A stretch of 64,000 nucleotides of DNA from Crenobacter luteus (GTDB lineage: Bacteria; Pseudomonadota; Gammaproteobacteria; Burkholderiales; Chromobacteriaceae): NCBI RefSeq assembly GCF_004345725.1, contig NZ_SLXG01000003.1:62001-126000 (forward strand), given 5' to 3'. How positions within the stretch are numbered: the stretch's first letter is position 1; every line of letters starts with the position of its first letter. Positions 7,736-15,387 of the stretch are shown here, one piece after another. The notes beneath the pieces were generated by a model that saw only the letters and a program-made list of their open reading frames with translations, was not told where the DNA came from and did no database searches. The translations under genes were made by a program, and so were the position numbers.

Positions 7736-9739
7736 ATGGCGCTGAGCGTATCCGGCCTGGGTTCCAACCTGCCGATCGACGACCTGATCTCCAAGTTGAT
7801 GTCGGTCGAATCGCAACCCTTGCAGAAGCTGAACAGCAAGGAGGCATCCTACCTGGCGAAGGTGTCGGCGCTGGGGCAGATCAAGGGTGCGGTGTCCGCG
7901 TTCCAGAATGCGACCCGTGCGCTGCAGGACAGCAGCAAGTTCAACGCCGTCAAGTCCAGTAGCGGCAACGCCGACGTGGTGACGATCTCAGCCGGCAGCA
8001 AGGCGGCCTCGGCCAACTATTCGATCAAGGTCGAGGAACTGGCGCAAAGCCAGAAGCTGGCGAGCGGCATCTTCAGCAGCGCGAGCTCGGCGATCGGCGG
8101 CGGCAAGCTGACCTTCACCTTCGGCAGCACCAGCGGCGGCAGCTTTACGCCGAACGCCGAGAAGATCCCGAAGACGGTGACGATTCCCGACAACGCGACG
8201 CTGAACGACATCCGCGACGCGGTCAACAAGGCCGACATTGGCGTGTCGGCCAGCGTGGTCAACGACGGCAGCGGCAACCGCCTCGTGTTCAGCTCGAACA
8301 CGACCGGCACCGCGAGCACGCTGAAGATCGAGAACAGCGACGACGGCGGCGCGCTGGCCGGCTTCGCGCATGTGCCCGGCGGCAGCACGCTGACCGAGGT
8401 GCAGGCGGCCAAGGACGCGCGCTTCACGCTCGACGGCCTCACCATCGTCAAGCAGAGCAACACCGTGACCGATGCGGTCGAGGGGCTGACCCTGACGCTC
8501 AAGCAGAAGCAGAAGGCCGAGGACGCGGCGGTATCGCTGTCGGTCACGCGCGACAGCAGCGGCATCAAGAAGACCATCGAGGACTTCGTCAAGAGCTTCA
8601 ACGAGCTCAATTCGGCGCTGACCCAGGCGTCGTCGGTCGACATGAACGCGACCACCAAGCCGGGCGAGGCACGGCCGGCGGCCGCGCTGAGCGGCGAGAC
8701 GGTGATCCGCACCATCCGCACCCAGATCCGCAACGTGTTCAACTCGGTGCAGGACGTCGGCGGCGCCTACCGCGTGCCGGCCGACGTCGGCCTGGGCTTC
8801 AACCAGGACGGCTCGATGAAGCTGGACACCGGCAAGCTGCAGAAGGCCATCGACAGCAACCCGCAGGACATCCTCAAGCTGTTCGGCTCGGTCGGCACGC
8901 CGACCGACCCGCAAGTGTCCTTCGTCTCCGCCTCGGGCAAGACCGCCAGCGGCGACTACGCGGTCAACGTCGCCAGTCTGCCCAACGGCGTGCTCGGCGG
9001 CGCCGGCGTCGTGCCGTCCGCGCTGACCGTCGCGCCCGGCGGCCAGACTTTCCGGGTCAAGATCGACGGCACCAGCAGCGCCATGCTGACGCTGCCGGCC
9101 GGCACGTACACGCCGGCCTCGCTCGCCACCGCGCTGCAGAGCGCGATCAACGGCGACGCGACGCTGACCGCGGCGGGCGCCAAGGTGGCGGTTTCGGTCG
9201 ACAGCGTCACCGGCAAGCTGGTGATGAGCTCGCAAAAGACCGGCACCAGCTCGACCGTCGAGGTGCTCAGCGGTCTGGACGCCGTCGGCACTTCGCCGGT
9301 CAACCTGTTCAACAACGGCGCGGGCGTGGCCGGCTCGGCCAACGTGTCCGGCACCATCGGCGGCTACGCGGCGACCGGCAACGGCACCGTGCTGACCGGC
9401 GCCGTCGGCACGCCGGTCGAGGGGCTGGCCATCGACATCGGCGGCGGCCCGACCGGCGAGCGCGGCACCGTCGGCTTCGCCAAGGGCTTCGCCTTCGCGC
9501 TCGACGGCGTGCTGGCGCAACTGCTCGACGACAAGAGGGGGGCGATCGCGTCCCGCACCGAGGGCCTGAACAATTCGGTCAAGGAGCTTGGCAAGCAGCG
9601 CGACGTGCTGAACCGTCGTCTCGAGGATGTGGAAAAACGCTACCGGGCACAGTTCACCGCGCTGGACGCGATGGTCTCGCAATTCAACAACATCGGTAAC
9701 TTCCTGAGCCAGCAACTCGCGGGCCTGAACAAGTCGTAA
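7736..9739 (+). CDS. fliD: Flagellar filament cap protein FliD, enlarged
   Basis: 667 residues, roughly 200 more than most FliD proteins (about 450-480). The N-terminus (ALSVSGLGSNLPIDDLISKLMSVESQPL) and the C-terminal coiled coil (KELGKQRDVLNRRLEDVEKRYRAQFTALDAMVSQFNNIGNFL) are typical of the HAP2 cap. The first central segment holds a flagellin-IN-like stretch (ANYSIKVEELAQSQKL, near residue 90). A second, similar stretch (GDYAVNVASLPNGVLGG, near residue 405) begins the extra part. GAGGAGAG precedes the ATG. The cap sits at the filament tip, folds arriving flagellin and can bind surfaces. It probably forms an operon with fliS and the fliT-like gene. Confidence 0.95.
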   Translation: MALSVSGLGSNLPIDDLISKLMSVESQPLQKLNSKEASYLAKVSALGQIKGAVSAFQNATRALQDSSKFNAVKSSSGNADVVTISAGSKAASANYSIKVEELAQSQKLASGIFSSASSAIGGGKLTFTFGSTSGGSFTPNAEKIPKTVTIPDNATLNDIRDAVNKADIGVSASVVNDGSGNRLVFSSNTTGTASTLKIENSDDGGALAGFAHVPGGSTLTEVQAAKDARFTLDGLTIVKQSNTVTDAVEGLTLTLKQKQKAEDAAVSLSVTRDSSGIKKTIEDFVKSFNELNSALTQASSVDMNATTKPGEARPAAALSGETVIRTIRTQIRNVFNSVQDVGGAYRVPADVGLGFNQDGSMKLDTGKLQKAIDSNPQDILKLFGSVGTPTDPQVSFVSASGKTASGDYAVNVASLPNGVLGGAGVVPSALTVAPGGQTFRVKIDGTSSAMLTLPAGTYTPASLATALQSAINGDATLTAAGAKVAVSVDSVTGKLVMSSQKTGTSSTVEVLSGLDAVGTSPVNLFNNGAGVAGSANVSGTIGGYAATGNGTVLTGAVGTPVEGLAIDIGGGPTGERGTVGFAKGFAFALDGVLAQLLDDKRGAIASRTEGLNNSVKELGKQRDVLNRRLEDVEKRYRAQFTALDAMVSQFNNIGNFLSQQLAGLNKS

Positions 9740-9763
9740 CCCTAGCGGGCCGAGGAACACACC

Positions 9764-10201
9764 ATGCGCAATCCCTATCTGAACGCTTACAAGGACAGCC
9801 TGGCCGTCGAGGTGGAGGCGGCCAGCCCGCACAAGCTGGTGCTGATGCTGTTCGACGGCGCGGTCGCCGCCATTCGTCAGGCCGCGCTGCAGATGGCCAA
9901 CGGCAACGTGCCCGAAAAGGGGCGCCTGATCGGCAAGGCCGCCGCCATCATCGACGAGGGGCTGCGCCCCTCGCTGAACCGCGACGCCGGCGGCGAACTG
10001 GCGGCCAATCTCGACGATCTCTACGAATACTGCGGCCTGCGCCTGCTCGAGGCGAACCTGAACAACGACCCGGCGCTGCTCGACGAGGTCGCCCGCCTCC
10101 TGGGCGAGATCCGCGACGCCTGGGCGCAGATCGGCAAGGCGCCCGCCACCGCGCCGGCCCGGCCGCCGGCCCAGCAGGGGATGCACTATGGGGCAGCCTG
10201 A
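9764..10201 (+). CDS. fliS: Flagellin export chaperone FliS
   Basis: 145 residues. The N-terminal YLNAYKDSLAVEVEAASPHKLVLMLFDGAVAAI is the FliS signature, and the body is predicted all-helical, matching the four-helix bundle that binds the flagellin C-terminus and stops premature assembly in the cytoplasm. The C-terminal ~20 residues are Ala/Pro-rich and not conserved. It starts 24 bases after fliD and overlaps the next gene by 14 bases, so the three are very likely co-transcribed and co-translated. Confidence 0.95.
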   Translation: MRNPYLNAYKDSLAVEVEAASPHKLVLMLFDGAVAAIRQAALQMANGNVPEKGRLIGKAAAIIDEGLRPSLNRDAGGELAANLDDLYEYCGLRLLEANLNNDPALLDEVARLLGEIRDAWAQIGKAPATAPARPPAQQGMHYGAA

Positions 10202-10496
10202 CGGCCTTGAGACTTGGCGGCAATGGTTCGATACTGTCAGTACCCTGCGGCAACTGCTGGAAGCGGAGCGTTGGGACGAGGCGATCGAACGGGCGGCCGA
10301 GGTGCTCGAGCTGCAGCGCCGTCTCCCCGACCTGGGCGGCTCTGGCGCCGAGCCAGCGCTGGTCGCGGCGCTCGAGACGGCGCGCGGCGACATCCGCGCG
10401 ATCGAGCAGGGCATGGCATTGCAACGCGACGAACTGGCTGCGGCGCTGCAATCGCTGCGAACCGAAGACAAACTAAGCAAGGCCTACGGCGGCTAG
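10188..10496 (+). CDS. fliT: FliT-like flagellar chaperone
   Basis: 102 residues starting inside the end of fliS (ATG in ACTATGGGGCAG). It is small, acidic and helical, with heptad-like leucines (LRQLLEAERWDEAIERAAEVLELQRRL and a C-terminal helix ending DKLSKAYGG). Position right after fliS and size match FliT, the export chaperone of FliD. Sequence similarity within FliT is low, so the name rests mostly on context and size. Confidence 0.7.
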   Translation: MGQPDGLETWRQWFDTVSTLRQLLEAERWDEAIERAAEVLELQRRLPDLGGSGAEPALVAALETARGDIRAIEQGMALQRDELAAALQSLRTEDKLSKAYGG

Positions 10497-10548
10497 CTTG
10501 CGCTGACGGTTCGGTGGGGTGCATGCGGCCGGCGTCACAACATCCAGG

Positions 10549-10920
10549 GTGCTGATCGTGGAATGGTTGGTCTTGTCTCTCTTGTGCGTTTCCATGGTCG
10601 GTACCGGGGCACTGGCGTGGTGGGTCCGTTCGCTGCACATGGCCCGCCGCATCGATTCGGCCCACCTCGACGGCCTGCAGCAGCAGATCGTCGCGCTGCA
10701 GAAAGACCTGCGCTATCTTGCCGAGCAGACGAGCAAGCGCCCGGCGCTGCCATCGGCGCGCGTGCTGCCGGCCGAGGTCGCCGCCAGCACCCCCTACGCG
10801 CAGGCGATCGAGCTGGTGCGCCAGGGGCTGGCCGCCGCCGAGGTCGCCGAACGCTGCGGCATCTCGCGCAGCGAGGCCGAACTGATCATTTCGCTGTATC
10901 GCAACAACTCGCCTTCCTGA
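10549..10920 (+). CDS. DUF2802 family membrane-anchored protein in the flagellar cluster
   Basis: About 123 residues if GTG 10549 is the start; GTG 10519 would add ten residues. Neither has a strong ribosome site, so the start is uncertain. One transmembrane helix lies at the N-terminus (VEWLVLSLLCVSMVGTGALAWW), then a coiled-coil segment (HLDGLQQQIVALQKDLRYLAEQ), a Pro/Ala linker, and a C-terminal helix-turn-helix-like domain (AIELVRQGLAAAEVAERCGISRSEAELIISLYR) typical of DUF2802. Such genes are repeatedly found in flagellar clusters of beta- and gammaproteobacteria; the role is unknown. Confidence 0.75.
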   Translation: MLIVEWLVLSLLCVSMVGTGALAWWVRSLHMARRIDSAHLDGLQQQIVALQKDLRYLAEQTSKRPALPSARVLPAEVAASTPYAQAIELVRQGLAAAEVAERCGISRSEAELIISLYRNNSPS

Positions 10921-10924
10921 GCGC

Positions 10925-11989
10925 ATGCTGAACCCCATCGTCCCGCCCCCCGGCTCCTCGGTCGCACCGGCGCCGCAGGCCGGCCCGTCGGCCCCTCAGG
11001 CCGTCGCCGCCGTCAAGCTGCTGGGCGAGGGCAGCCGGCCGCTGATCGCCGCCAGCGTACTACCGGCGCGCGTGCCGCTTCTGGCCGTCGGCGAGCAGGT
11101 GCTGGCGCGCGTCGCCGAACGGCTCGACGGCAACCGGCTGGTTGCGCTGATCAAGGGCAACGCCTTCACGCTCGATTTGCCGCCCGACCTCAAGGTCGGC
11201 GGCGACACGCTCAGGCTGCGCGTCAGCCAGCCCAGCCCGTCGCTGACCTTCGTGTTGCTGGACGCCGGCCAGCCGGCCGCCGACGCTGCCGGGACGGACG
11301 GCTCGACCGCCGTGCAGTTGAGCCGCTCGGCGCAATACCTGAACGACCTCCTGGCCGCCGCGCGCGAGCGCGGCGGCGGCGCCGCCCGCGCGCAGGGCGC
11401 GCTGCTGTCCCTCACCCCCGAGCAGCCGGACAGCCTGGCCGAGGGGCTGCGGCAGGCGGTCGGCAAGAGCGGCGCCTTTTACGAGTCCCACCTGAAGGAC
11501 TGGGCCGACGGCCGCCGGTCGCTGGCCGAGCTGCGCGACGAGCCGCAGGCGCGGCTCGCGGCTGCCGAGCAGGACGAGCGCGCGTCCGGCCGCTCGGCCG
11601 TCGCCGAGCTCGGCCAACTGGTACAGCGCCAGCTCGACGCGCTCGAGCAGCGCCAGCTGCAATTGCCGGTGCTCGCCTGGCCGGGGCAGCCGGCCGAACT
11701 GACGCTGCGCGAGGAGGCGCGCGCCGAGCGCGAGGCCGACGGCGGGGAGGGCGACGCCGCCGCGCGCGGCTGGCACACACGGCTCGACCTCGAACTGCCC
11801 GGGCTCGGCGGCCTGTCGGTGCGGCTCGCGCTCTCCGGCGGCGCGGTCCAGGTCCGCTTCGCGGCCGACGACGCGGCCGCGTCGTCGCTGATCGAACGCC
11901 ACGCCGACCGGCTCGCGTCCGGCCTGGGCGCGGCCGGCCTGCACCTCGCGCAACTGACGGTGGGCGCCGATGGCCGCGATGCCGACTGA
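10925..11989 (+). CDS. FliK-like flagellar hook-length control family protein
   Basis: 354 residues starting 4 bases after the DUF2802 stop. The protein is Ala/Leu-rich with a Pro-rich N-terminus. The C-terminal ~80 residues have the strand pattern of the FliK hook-length domain (RLDLELPGLGGLSVRLALSGGAVQVRF ... SLIERHADRLASGLGAAGLHLAQLTV). True FliK sets hook length through its export. This copy lies in the filament cluster rather than with hook genes and is followed by an FlhB-tail gene, so it may be a second FliK-type protein rather than the main one. The last 20 bases overlap the next gene. Confidence 0.75.
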   Translation: MLNPIVPPPGSSVAPAPQAGPSAPQAVAAVKLLGEGSRPLIAASVLPARVPLLAVGEQVLARVAERLDGNRLVALIKGNAFTLDLPPDLKVGGDTLRLRVSQPSPSLTFVLLDAGQPAADAAGTDGSTAVQLSRSAQYLNDLLAAARERGGGAARAQGALLSLTPEQPDSLAEGLRQAVGKSGAFYESHLKDWADGRRSLAELRDEPQARLAAAEQDERASGRSAVAELGQLVQRQLDALEQRQLQLPVLAWPGQPAELTLREEARAEREADGGEGDAAARGWHTRLDLELPGLGGLSVRLALSGGAVQVRFAADDAAASSLIERHADRLASGLGAAGLHLAQLTVGADGRDAD

Positions 11990-12308
11990 GGACAATCGCC
12001 GCTCGGCGGTCGCGCTGTCGTACCGCGAGGGCCAGAAGGTGCCGCGCGTGGTCGCCAAGGGCTACGGCGAGTTGGCCGAGCGCATCGTCGAGCGCGCGCG
12101 CGAGGCCGGCGTGTTCGTGCACGATTCGCCCGCCCTGGTAGGCCTGCTGATGCAGGTCGACCTCGACAGCCAGATACCGCCCGAACTCTACCGCGCGGTC
12201 GCCGAGGTGCTCGCCTTCGTCTACTTCCTCGAACAGCAGGCGCTGTCGCCCGACACTCCCTTCGCCGACCGGCAGGCCGCGCGCCCCGCGGCGGCGGCCG
12301 ATTCCTGA
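11970..12308 (+). CDS. FlhB C-terminal-domain paralogue (EscU/YscU/HrcU family)
   Basis: 112 residues from ATG 11970 (ATG 11979 is also possible). It corresponds only to the cytoplasmic tail of FlhB: AVALSYREGQKVPRVVAKGYGELAERIVERAREAGV, then ALVGLLMQVDLDSQIPPELYRAVAEVLAFVYFLEQ, matching the FlhB core that follows the cleavage site. There are no membrane helices, and the NPTH autocleavage motif is absent (NRRS stands at that place). FlhB switches export from hook to filament proteins and works with FliK, and here the overlapping upstream gene is FliK-like. Such stand-alone tails are widespread in flagellated bacteria; their role is uncertain. Confidence 0.85.
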   Translation: MAAMPTEDNRRSAVALSYREGQKVPRVVAKGYGELAERIVERAREAGVFVHDSPALVGLLMQVDLDSQIPPELYRAVAEVLAFVYFLEQQALSPDTPFADRQAARPAAAADS

Positions 12309-12454
12309 GCCGGGCTGTGCCGCCCGCCGCCCCGGGGCGCTGTATCTGGCGCGACAGGCGCTCCGTCGCTTAGTCTCCGGGCTGCGACACCCACAAGACT
12401 TTGCCACCGCGCAGGGCGGCCGCCGTCGCCGCCCCGTCATCGAAAGGAAGCAGA

Positions 12455-13321
12455 ATGAAAGTCGGATTCATCGGGCTCGGCATCATGGGCCGGCCGTGCG
12501 TGCTCAACCTCCTGAAAGCCGGCCACGCCGTCACCGTCTGGGCCCGCCGCCGCGAGTCGGCCGAGGACCTGCTCGCCGCCGGCGCGAGCTGGGCCGACAG
12601 CCCGGCCGCGCTGGCCGGCGAGGTCGAGCTGGTCATCACCAACGTACCCAACACCGGCGACGTGGAAAACGTGCTGCTGGGCGACAACGGCGTCGTCCAC
12701 GGCGCCCGTCCCGGCCTCGTGTGCGCCGACATGAGCACCATCTCGCCGATCGGCGCGCGCCGCATCGCCGAAAGCTTGGCCGAGCACGGCGTCGACTTTC
12801 TCGACTGTCCGGTGTCCGGCGGCGAGGTCGGCGCGATCAACGCGACGCTGTCTATCATGGTCGGCGGCAAGGCCGAGGCGCTCGAGAAGGCGCGCCCGGC
12901 GCTCGCGGCGATGAGCAAGTCGATCACCCGCATCGGCGACTCGGGCGCCGGCCAGGTCGCCAAGGCGTGCAACCAGATCGCCGTCGGCGCGACTATCCTC
13001 GGCGTCGCCGAGGTGGTGAAGCTGGCGCGCGCCTGCGGCGTCGACCCGGCGCCGGTCCGTCAGGCGCTGATGGGCGGCTTCGCCGCCAGCACCGTGCTCG
13101 ACATCCACGGCCAGCGCATGATCGACGACAACTTCGCGCCCGGCTTCAAGGCGGTGCTGCACAAGAAAGACATGGGCATCGTGCTCGAGACCGCGCGCGA
13201 GCTCGGCATCAAGCTGCCCGAGTCGGCGCACATCGCCGAGCTGATCGACCGGCTGATCGAGCGCGGCGACGGCGAGCTCGATTCGTCCGCGATCGCCCGG
13301 CTGGTGTGGGAAGACAACTGA
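12455..13321 (+). CDS. 3-hydroxyacid dehydrogenase, probable 2-hydroxy-3-oxopropionate reductase type
   Basis: 288 residues from ATG 12455 with AAAGGAAG just upstream; the longer frame from 12401 adds nothing conserved. The N-terminal Rossmann motif GFIGLGIMGRPCVLNLLKAGH, the substrate motif FLDCPVSGGEVGA and the catalytic lysine motif GAGQVAKACNQ define the beta-hydroxyacid dehydrogenase family. The pattern is closest to tartronate semialdehyde reductases (GarR/GlxR), which reduce 2-hydroxy-3-oxopropionate to glycerate with NAD(P)H. No glyoxylate genes are adjacent to confirm the substrate. It is a single gene, followed by a terminator, next to the integrase remnant. Confidence 0.85.
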   Translation: MKVGFIGLGIMGRPCVLNLLKAGHAVTVWARRRESAEDLLAAGASWADSPAALAGEVELVITNVPNTGDVENVLLGDNGVVHGARPGLVCADMSTISPIGARRIAESLAEHGVDFLDCPVSGGEVGAINATLSIMVGGKAEALEKARPALAAMSKSITRIGDSGAGQVAKACNQIAVGATILGVAEVVKLARACGVDPAPVRQALMGGFAASTVLDIHGQRMIDDNFAPGFKAVLHKKDMGIVLETARELGIKLPESAHIAELIDRLIERGDGELDSSAIARLVWEDN

Positions 13322-13343
13322 AGCCGCCCGGCGCCCGCCCCGA

Positions 13344-13367
13344 ACCGCCCCTTCGTGGGCGGTTTTT
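13344..13367 (+). terminator. Intrinsic terminator after the hydroxyacid dehydrogenase
   Basis: ACCGCCC (13344-13350) pairs with GGGCGGT (13357-13363) around a CTTCGT loop and is followed by a T run. Confidence 0.85.
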
Positions 13368-13406
13368 GCTGGGCGGGACACCGCTTCGCTTGGGGCGTCG
13401 CGCGGG

Positions 13407-13415
13407 CTCGGCCAA
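13407..13415 (-). repeat. Copy of the TTGGCCGAG repeat, non-coding
   Basis: CTCGGCCAA (followed by CG) lies between the dehydrogenase terminator and the 3' edge of the integrase remnant. It is one of about 42 copies in the window; see findings. Confidence 0.7.
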
Positions 13416-13447
13416 CGTCGCGGCCCGGCCGGGCGCCGAAACGACAA

Positions 13448-13465
13448 GCCCCGCGAGAGCGGGGC
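13448..13465. terminator. Hairpin at the truncated end of the integrase
   Basis: GCCCCGC, loop GAGA, GCGGGGC. Read on the minus strand it is followed by TTGTCGTTT, so it may stop leftward transcription from the integrase remnant. The T run is weak. Confidence 0.45.
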
Positions 13466-13483
13466 CGGGAGGGGGGCGTCGCG

Positions 13484-14169
13484 ACCTTCATCGCCGCGAA
13501 CAGCTTCGCCAGTTCCTCGCGCGACAGGGCGCGCTTGCGGGCCTTTTCGGTGCCGCCGGCGTCGTTCAGGTCGAAGGCCGAGGCGGGGTTGTACTCGCAC
13601 ATGTGCCGCTTGATCGCATAGTCGAACATGCGCCGCGTCCACCTCAGCACGTCGTTGGCGATGGTCGGCGCGCCGCGCTTGACGATGGCCTTCAGCATGT
13701 CGTCGATGTGGCGCGGCTTCACGTCCTCGACCTTCATCTTGCCCAAGTGCGGTCCGATGTCCTTGTCGATCCGGCGGCGCACGATGTCCGGGTGCTTCCA
13801 GCGTCCGAGGATCATGCGCTCGTAATACTCGTTGGCGAGGTCGAGCACGCGCGTCGCGGCTTTCTCGGCCTCGATCTTGGCGACGGCCTCGGCCTTGCGT
13901 TCCTGTTTCTCGCCGGCCACGTCATGGCCGAGCGCGACGCGCGCGGCCAGCGCCTTGGCGGCCTCGCGAGCCTTGGCGAGGGATAGCTCGGCGTAGGTGC
14001 CGATCTGTACCGTGCGTTGCTTGCCGGCGAAGCGGTAGCGGAAGCGCCAGACGGGCACCTTGTCCGCTTCGCGGTAGCGCAGCCACAGCCCATCGCCGTC
14101 CGCCTTGCCCTCGAAGCGCTCGCCCGCCCGGACCCATGCCTTGATCTGTACGTCTGTCAGCTTGCCCAT
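13484..14169 (-). pseudogene. Truncated tyrosine-type integrase (P4/DUF4102-like), catalytic domain lost
   Basis: From ATG 14169, which has a strong AGGAGG site 6 bases upstream, about 229 residues match an integrase. The arm-binding domain comes first (KLTDVQIKAWVRAGERFEGKADGDGLWLRY ... RTVQIGTYAELSLAKAREAAKALAARVALGHD). The core-binding domain follows (EYYERMILGRWKHPDIVRRRIDKDIGPHLGKMKVEDVKPRHI ... FDYAIKRHMCEYNPASAFDL). Similarity stops at about LSREELAKLFAAMK. After that the frame runs on as Pro/Arg-rich shadow sequence over the terminator and the antisense of the dehydrogenase. The Arg...His-x-x-Arg...Tyr catalytic half, about 170 residues, is missing, so it cannot recombine DNA. No cargo genes or flanking direct repeats were seen. 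Confidence 0.85.
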
Positions 14170-14264
14170 GCCGGCCTCCTGAATAGCGAGTAGACGCCCC
14201 CGGCCCGCGCCGGCCTTGAAGGTCGGAAAACGCAAACAGCGAATAGGGGGTGTGTCCCAAAATC

Positions 14265-14302
14265 GTGTACCCAAACCGGCTTGGGTACACGCTTGGGTAC
14301 AC
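14265..14302. promoter_or_regulatory. Inverted plus direct 10-bp repeats upstream of the integrase
   Basis: GTGTACCCAA (14265-14274), six bases, TTGGGTACAC (14281-14290), two bases, then TTGGGTACAC again (14293-14302). The first two form a perfect inverted repeat and the last two a perfect direct repeat. The array lies about 100 bases before the integrase start, where an excisionase, repressor or integrase-arm site would be expected. Function is inferred from position only. Confidence 0.6.
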
Positions 14303-14349
14303 ACGAATTATGCGCTTTCCTGCCACGTCGTGACACAACATGAATGAAT

Positions 14350-14372
14350 AAAGCCCCGGCTGACGGGGCTTT
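14350..14372 (-). terminator. Intrinsic terminator of yicC (bidirectional hairpin)
   Basis: AAAGCCCCG (14350-14358) and CGGGGCTTT (14364-14372) around a short loop. On the minus strand a T-containing stretch follows (TTTATTCATTC). It lies about 40 bases after the yicC stop. Confidence 0.75.
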
Positions 14373-14410
14373 GCTGGTGTCGATGATCCGGCATGACACG
14401 CCGTGACAGG

Positions 14411-15277
14411 CTATTCCAAATTCTGGATTTGTTCGCGCATCTGCTCGATCAGCACCTTCAGTTCGACCGAGGCCTGCGTCGTTTCCGGCGACACCGACTT
14501 GGAGCCGAGCGTGTTCGCCTCGCGGTTCAGTTCCTGCATCAGGAAGTCGAGCCGCTTGCCGGCCTGGCCGCCGGCCTTGAGGATGCGGCGCACTTCGCTG
14601 ACGTGGGTCGACAGGCGGCCGAGTTCTTCGTCGACGTCGATCTTCTGCGCGAACAGCGCGAATTCCTGCTTGATGCGGTCGTCGTCGACGCTGCCGAGCG
14701 CCTCGGCCAACCTCGCCGACAGCTTGGCGAGGTGGGCGTCGAGGATCTGCGGCAGGCGCGGCTTGACGCCGGCGACGATGGCCTCGATGCCGTCGAGTTT
14801 GTCGAGCAGGATGGCCTTGAGCTTCTCGCCCTCGCGCGCGCGGCTGGCGTTGAAGTCGTCGAGCAGGCGGCCGAGCGTTTCGAGCGCGCCCTTCTGCAGC
14901 GTTTCGGCGGCGAGCTCGTTGCTCTTGAGCACGCCGGGCCAGCGCAGCAGCTCGGCGGTCGACAGCGGGGCGAGGCCGGGGCGCAGCGCGGCCAGCTCGT
15001 CGCCGAGCGCGAGCACGCGCTCGAGCAGCGCACGGTTCAGTTCCAGCGACGGGGCGTCCGATTCGGCGACATTGAAGCCGATGCGGCATTCGACCTTGCC
15101 GCGCGTGACCTTGGCCGAGATCAGTTCGCGCAGTTGCGACTCGACCGGGCGCAGCTCCTCGGGCAGGCGCATCTGCAGGTCGAGGTAGCGGTGGTTGACG
15201 GCGCGCAGTTCGAGGTTGAGCACGGCGCCGGGCAGGTCGCGCGTCGCGACGGAAAAGCCCGTCATGCTGAGGATCAT
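14411..15277 (-). CDS. yicC: YicC family endoribonuclease
   Basis: 288 residues from ATG 15277 (MILSMTGFSVATRDLPG), the normal family length and the classic N-terminal motif SMTGF. The RAVNHRYLDLQMRLPEELRPVESQLRELI segment and the C-terminal FLMQELNREANTLGSKS ... ELKVLIEQMREQIQNLE (DUF1732) are both present. In E. coli YicC is an RNase that helps degrade the small RNA RyhB together with PNPase. Here it is transcribed away from the kinase-phosphatase-rph group, a neighbourhood shared in part with E. coli, where yicC lies next to rph. Confidence 0.93.
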   Translation of the reverse strand: MILSMTGFSVATRDLPGAVLNLELRAVNHRYLDLQMRLPEELRPVESQLRELISAKVTRGKVECRIGFNVAESDAPSLELNRALLERVLALGDELAALRPGLAPLSTAELLRWPGVLKSNELAAETLQKGALETLGRLLDDFNASRAREGEKLKAILLDKLDGIEAIVAGVKPRLPQILDAHLAKLSARLAEALGSVDDDRIKQEFALFAQKIDVDEELGRLSTHVSEVRRILKAGGQAGKRLDFLMQELNREANTLGSKSVSPETTQASVELKVLIEQMREQIQNLE

Positions 15278-15387
15278 CAAGAAAACTCCGGGAAATATTG
15301 CAGTAAAATGATTGACGCCTACGCGGTCTGAGCGGCTAAGCTAAGCCAGGTTTTCAGACCCCGGTCCACTATAACAACGGCCCCGAC

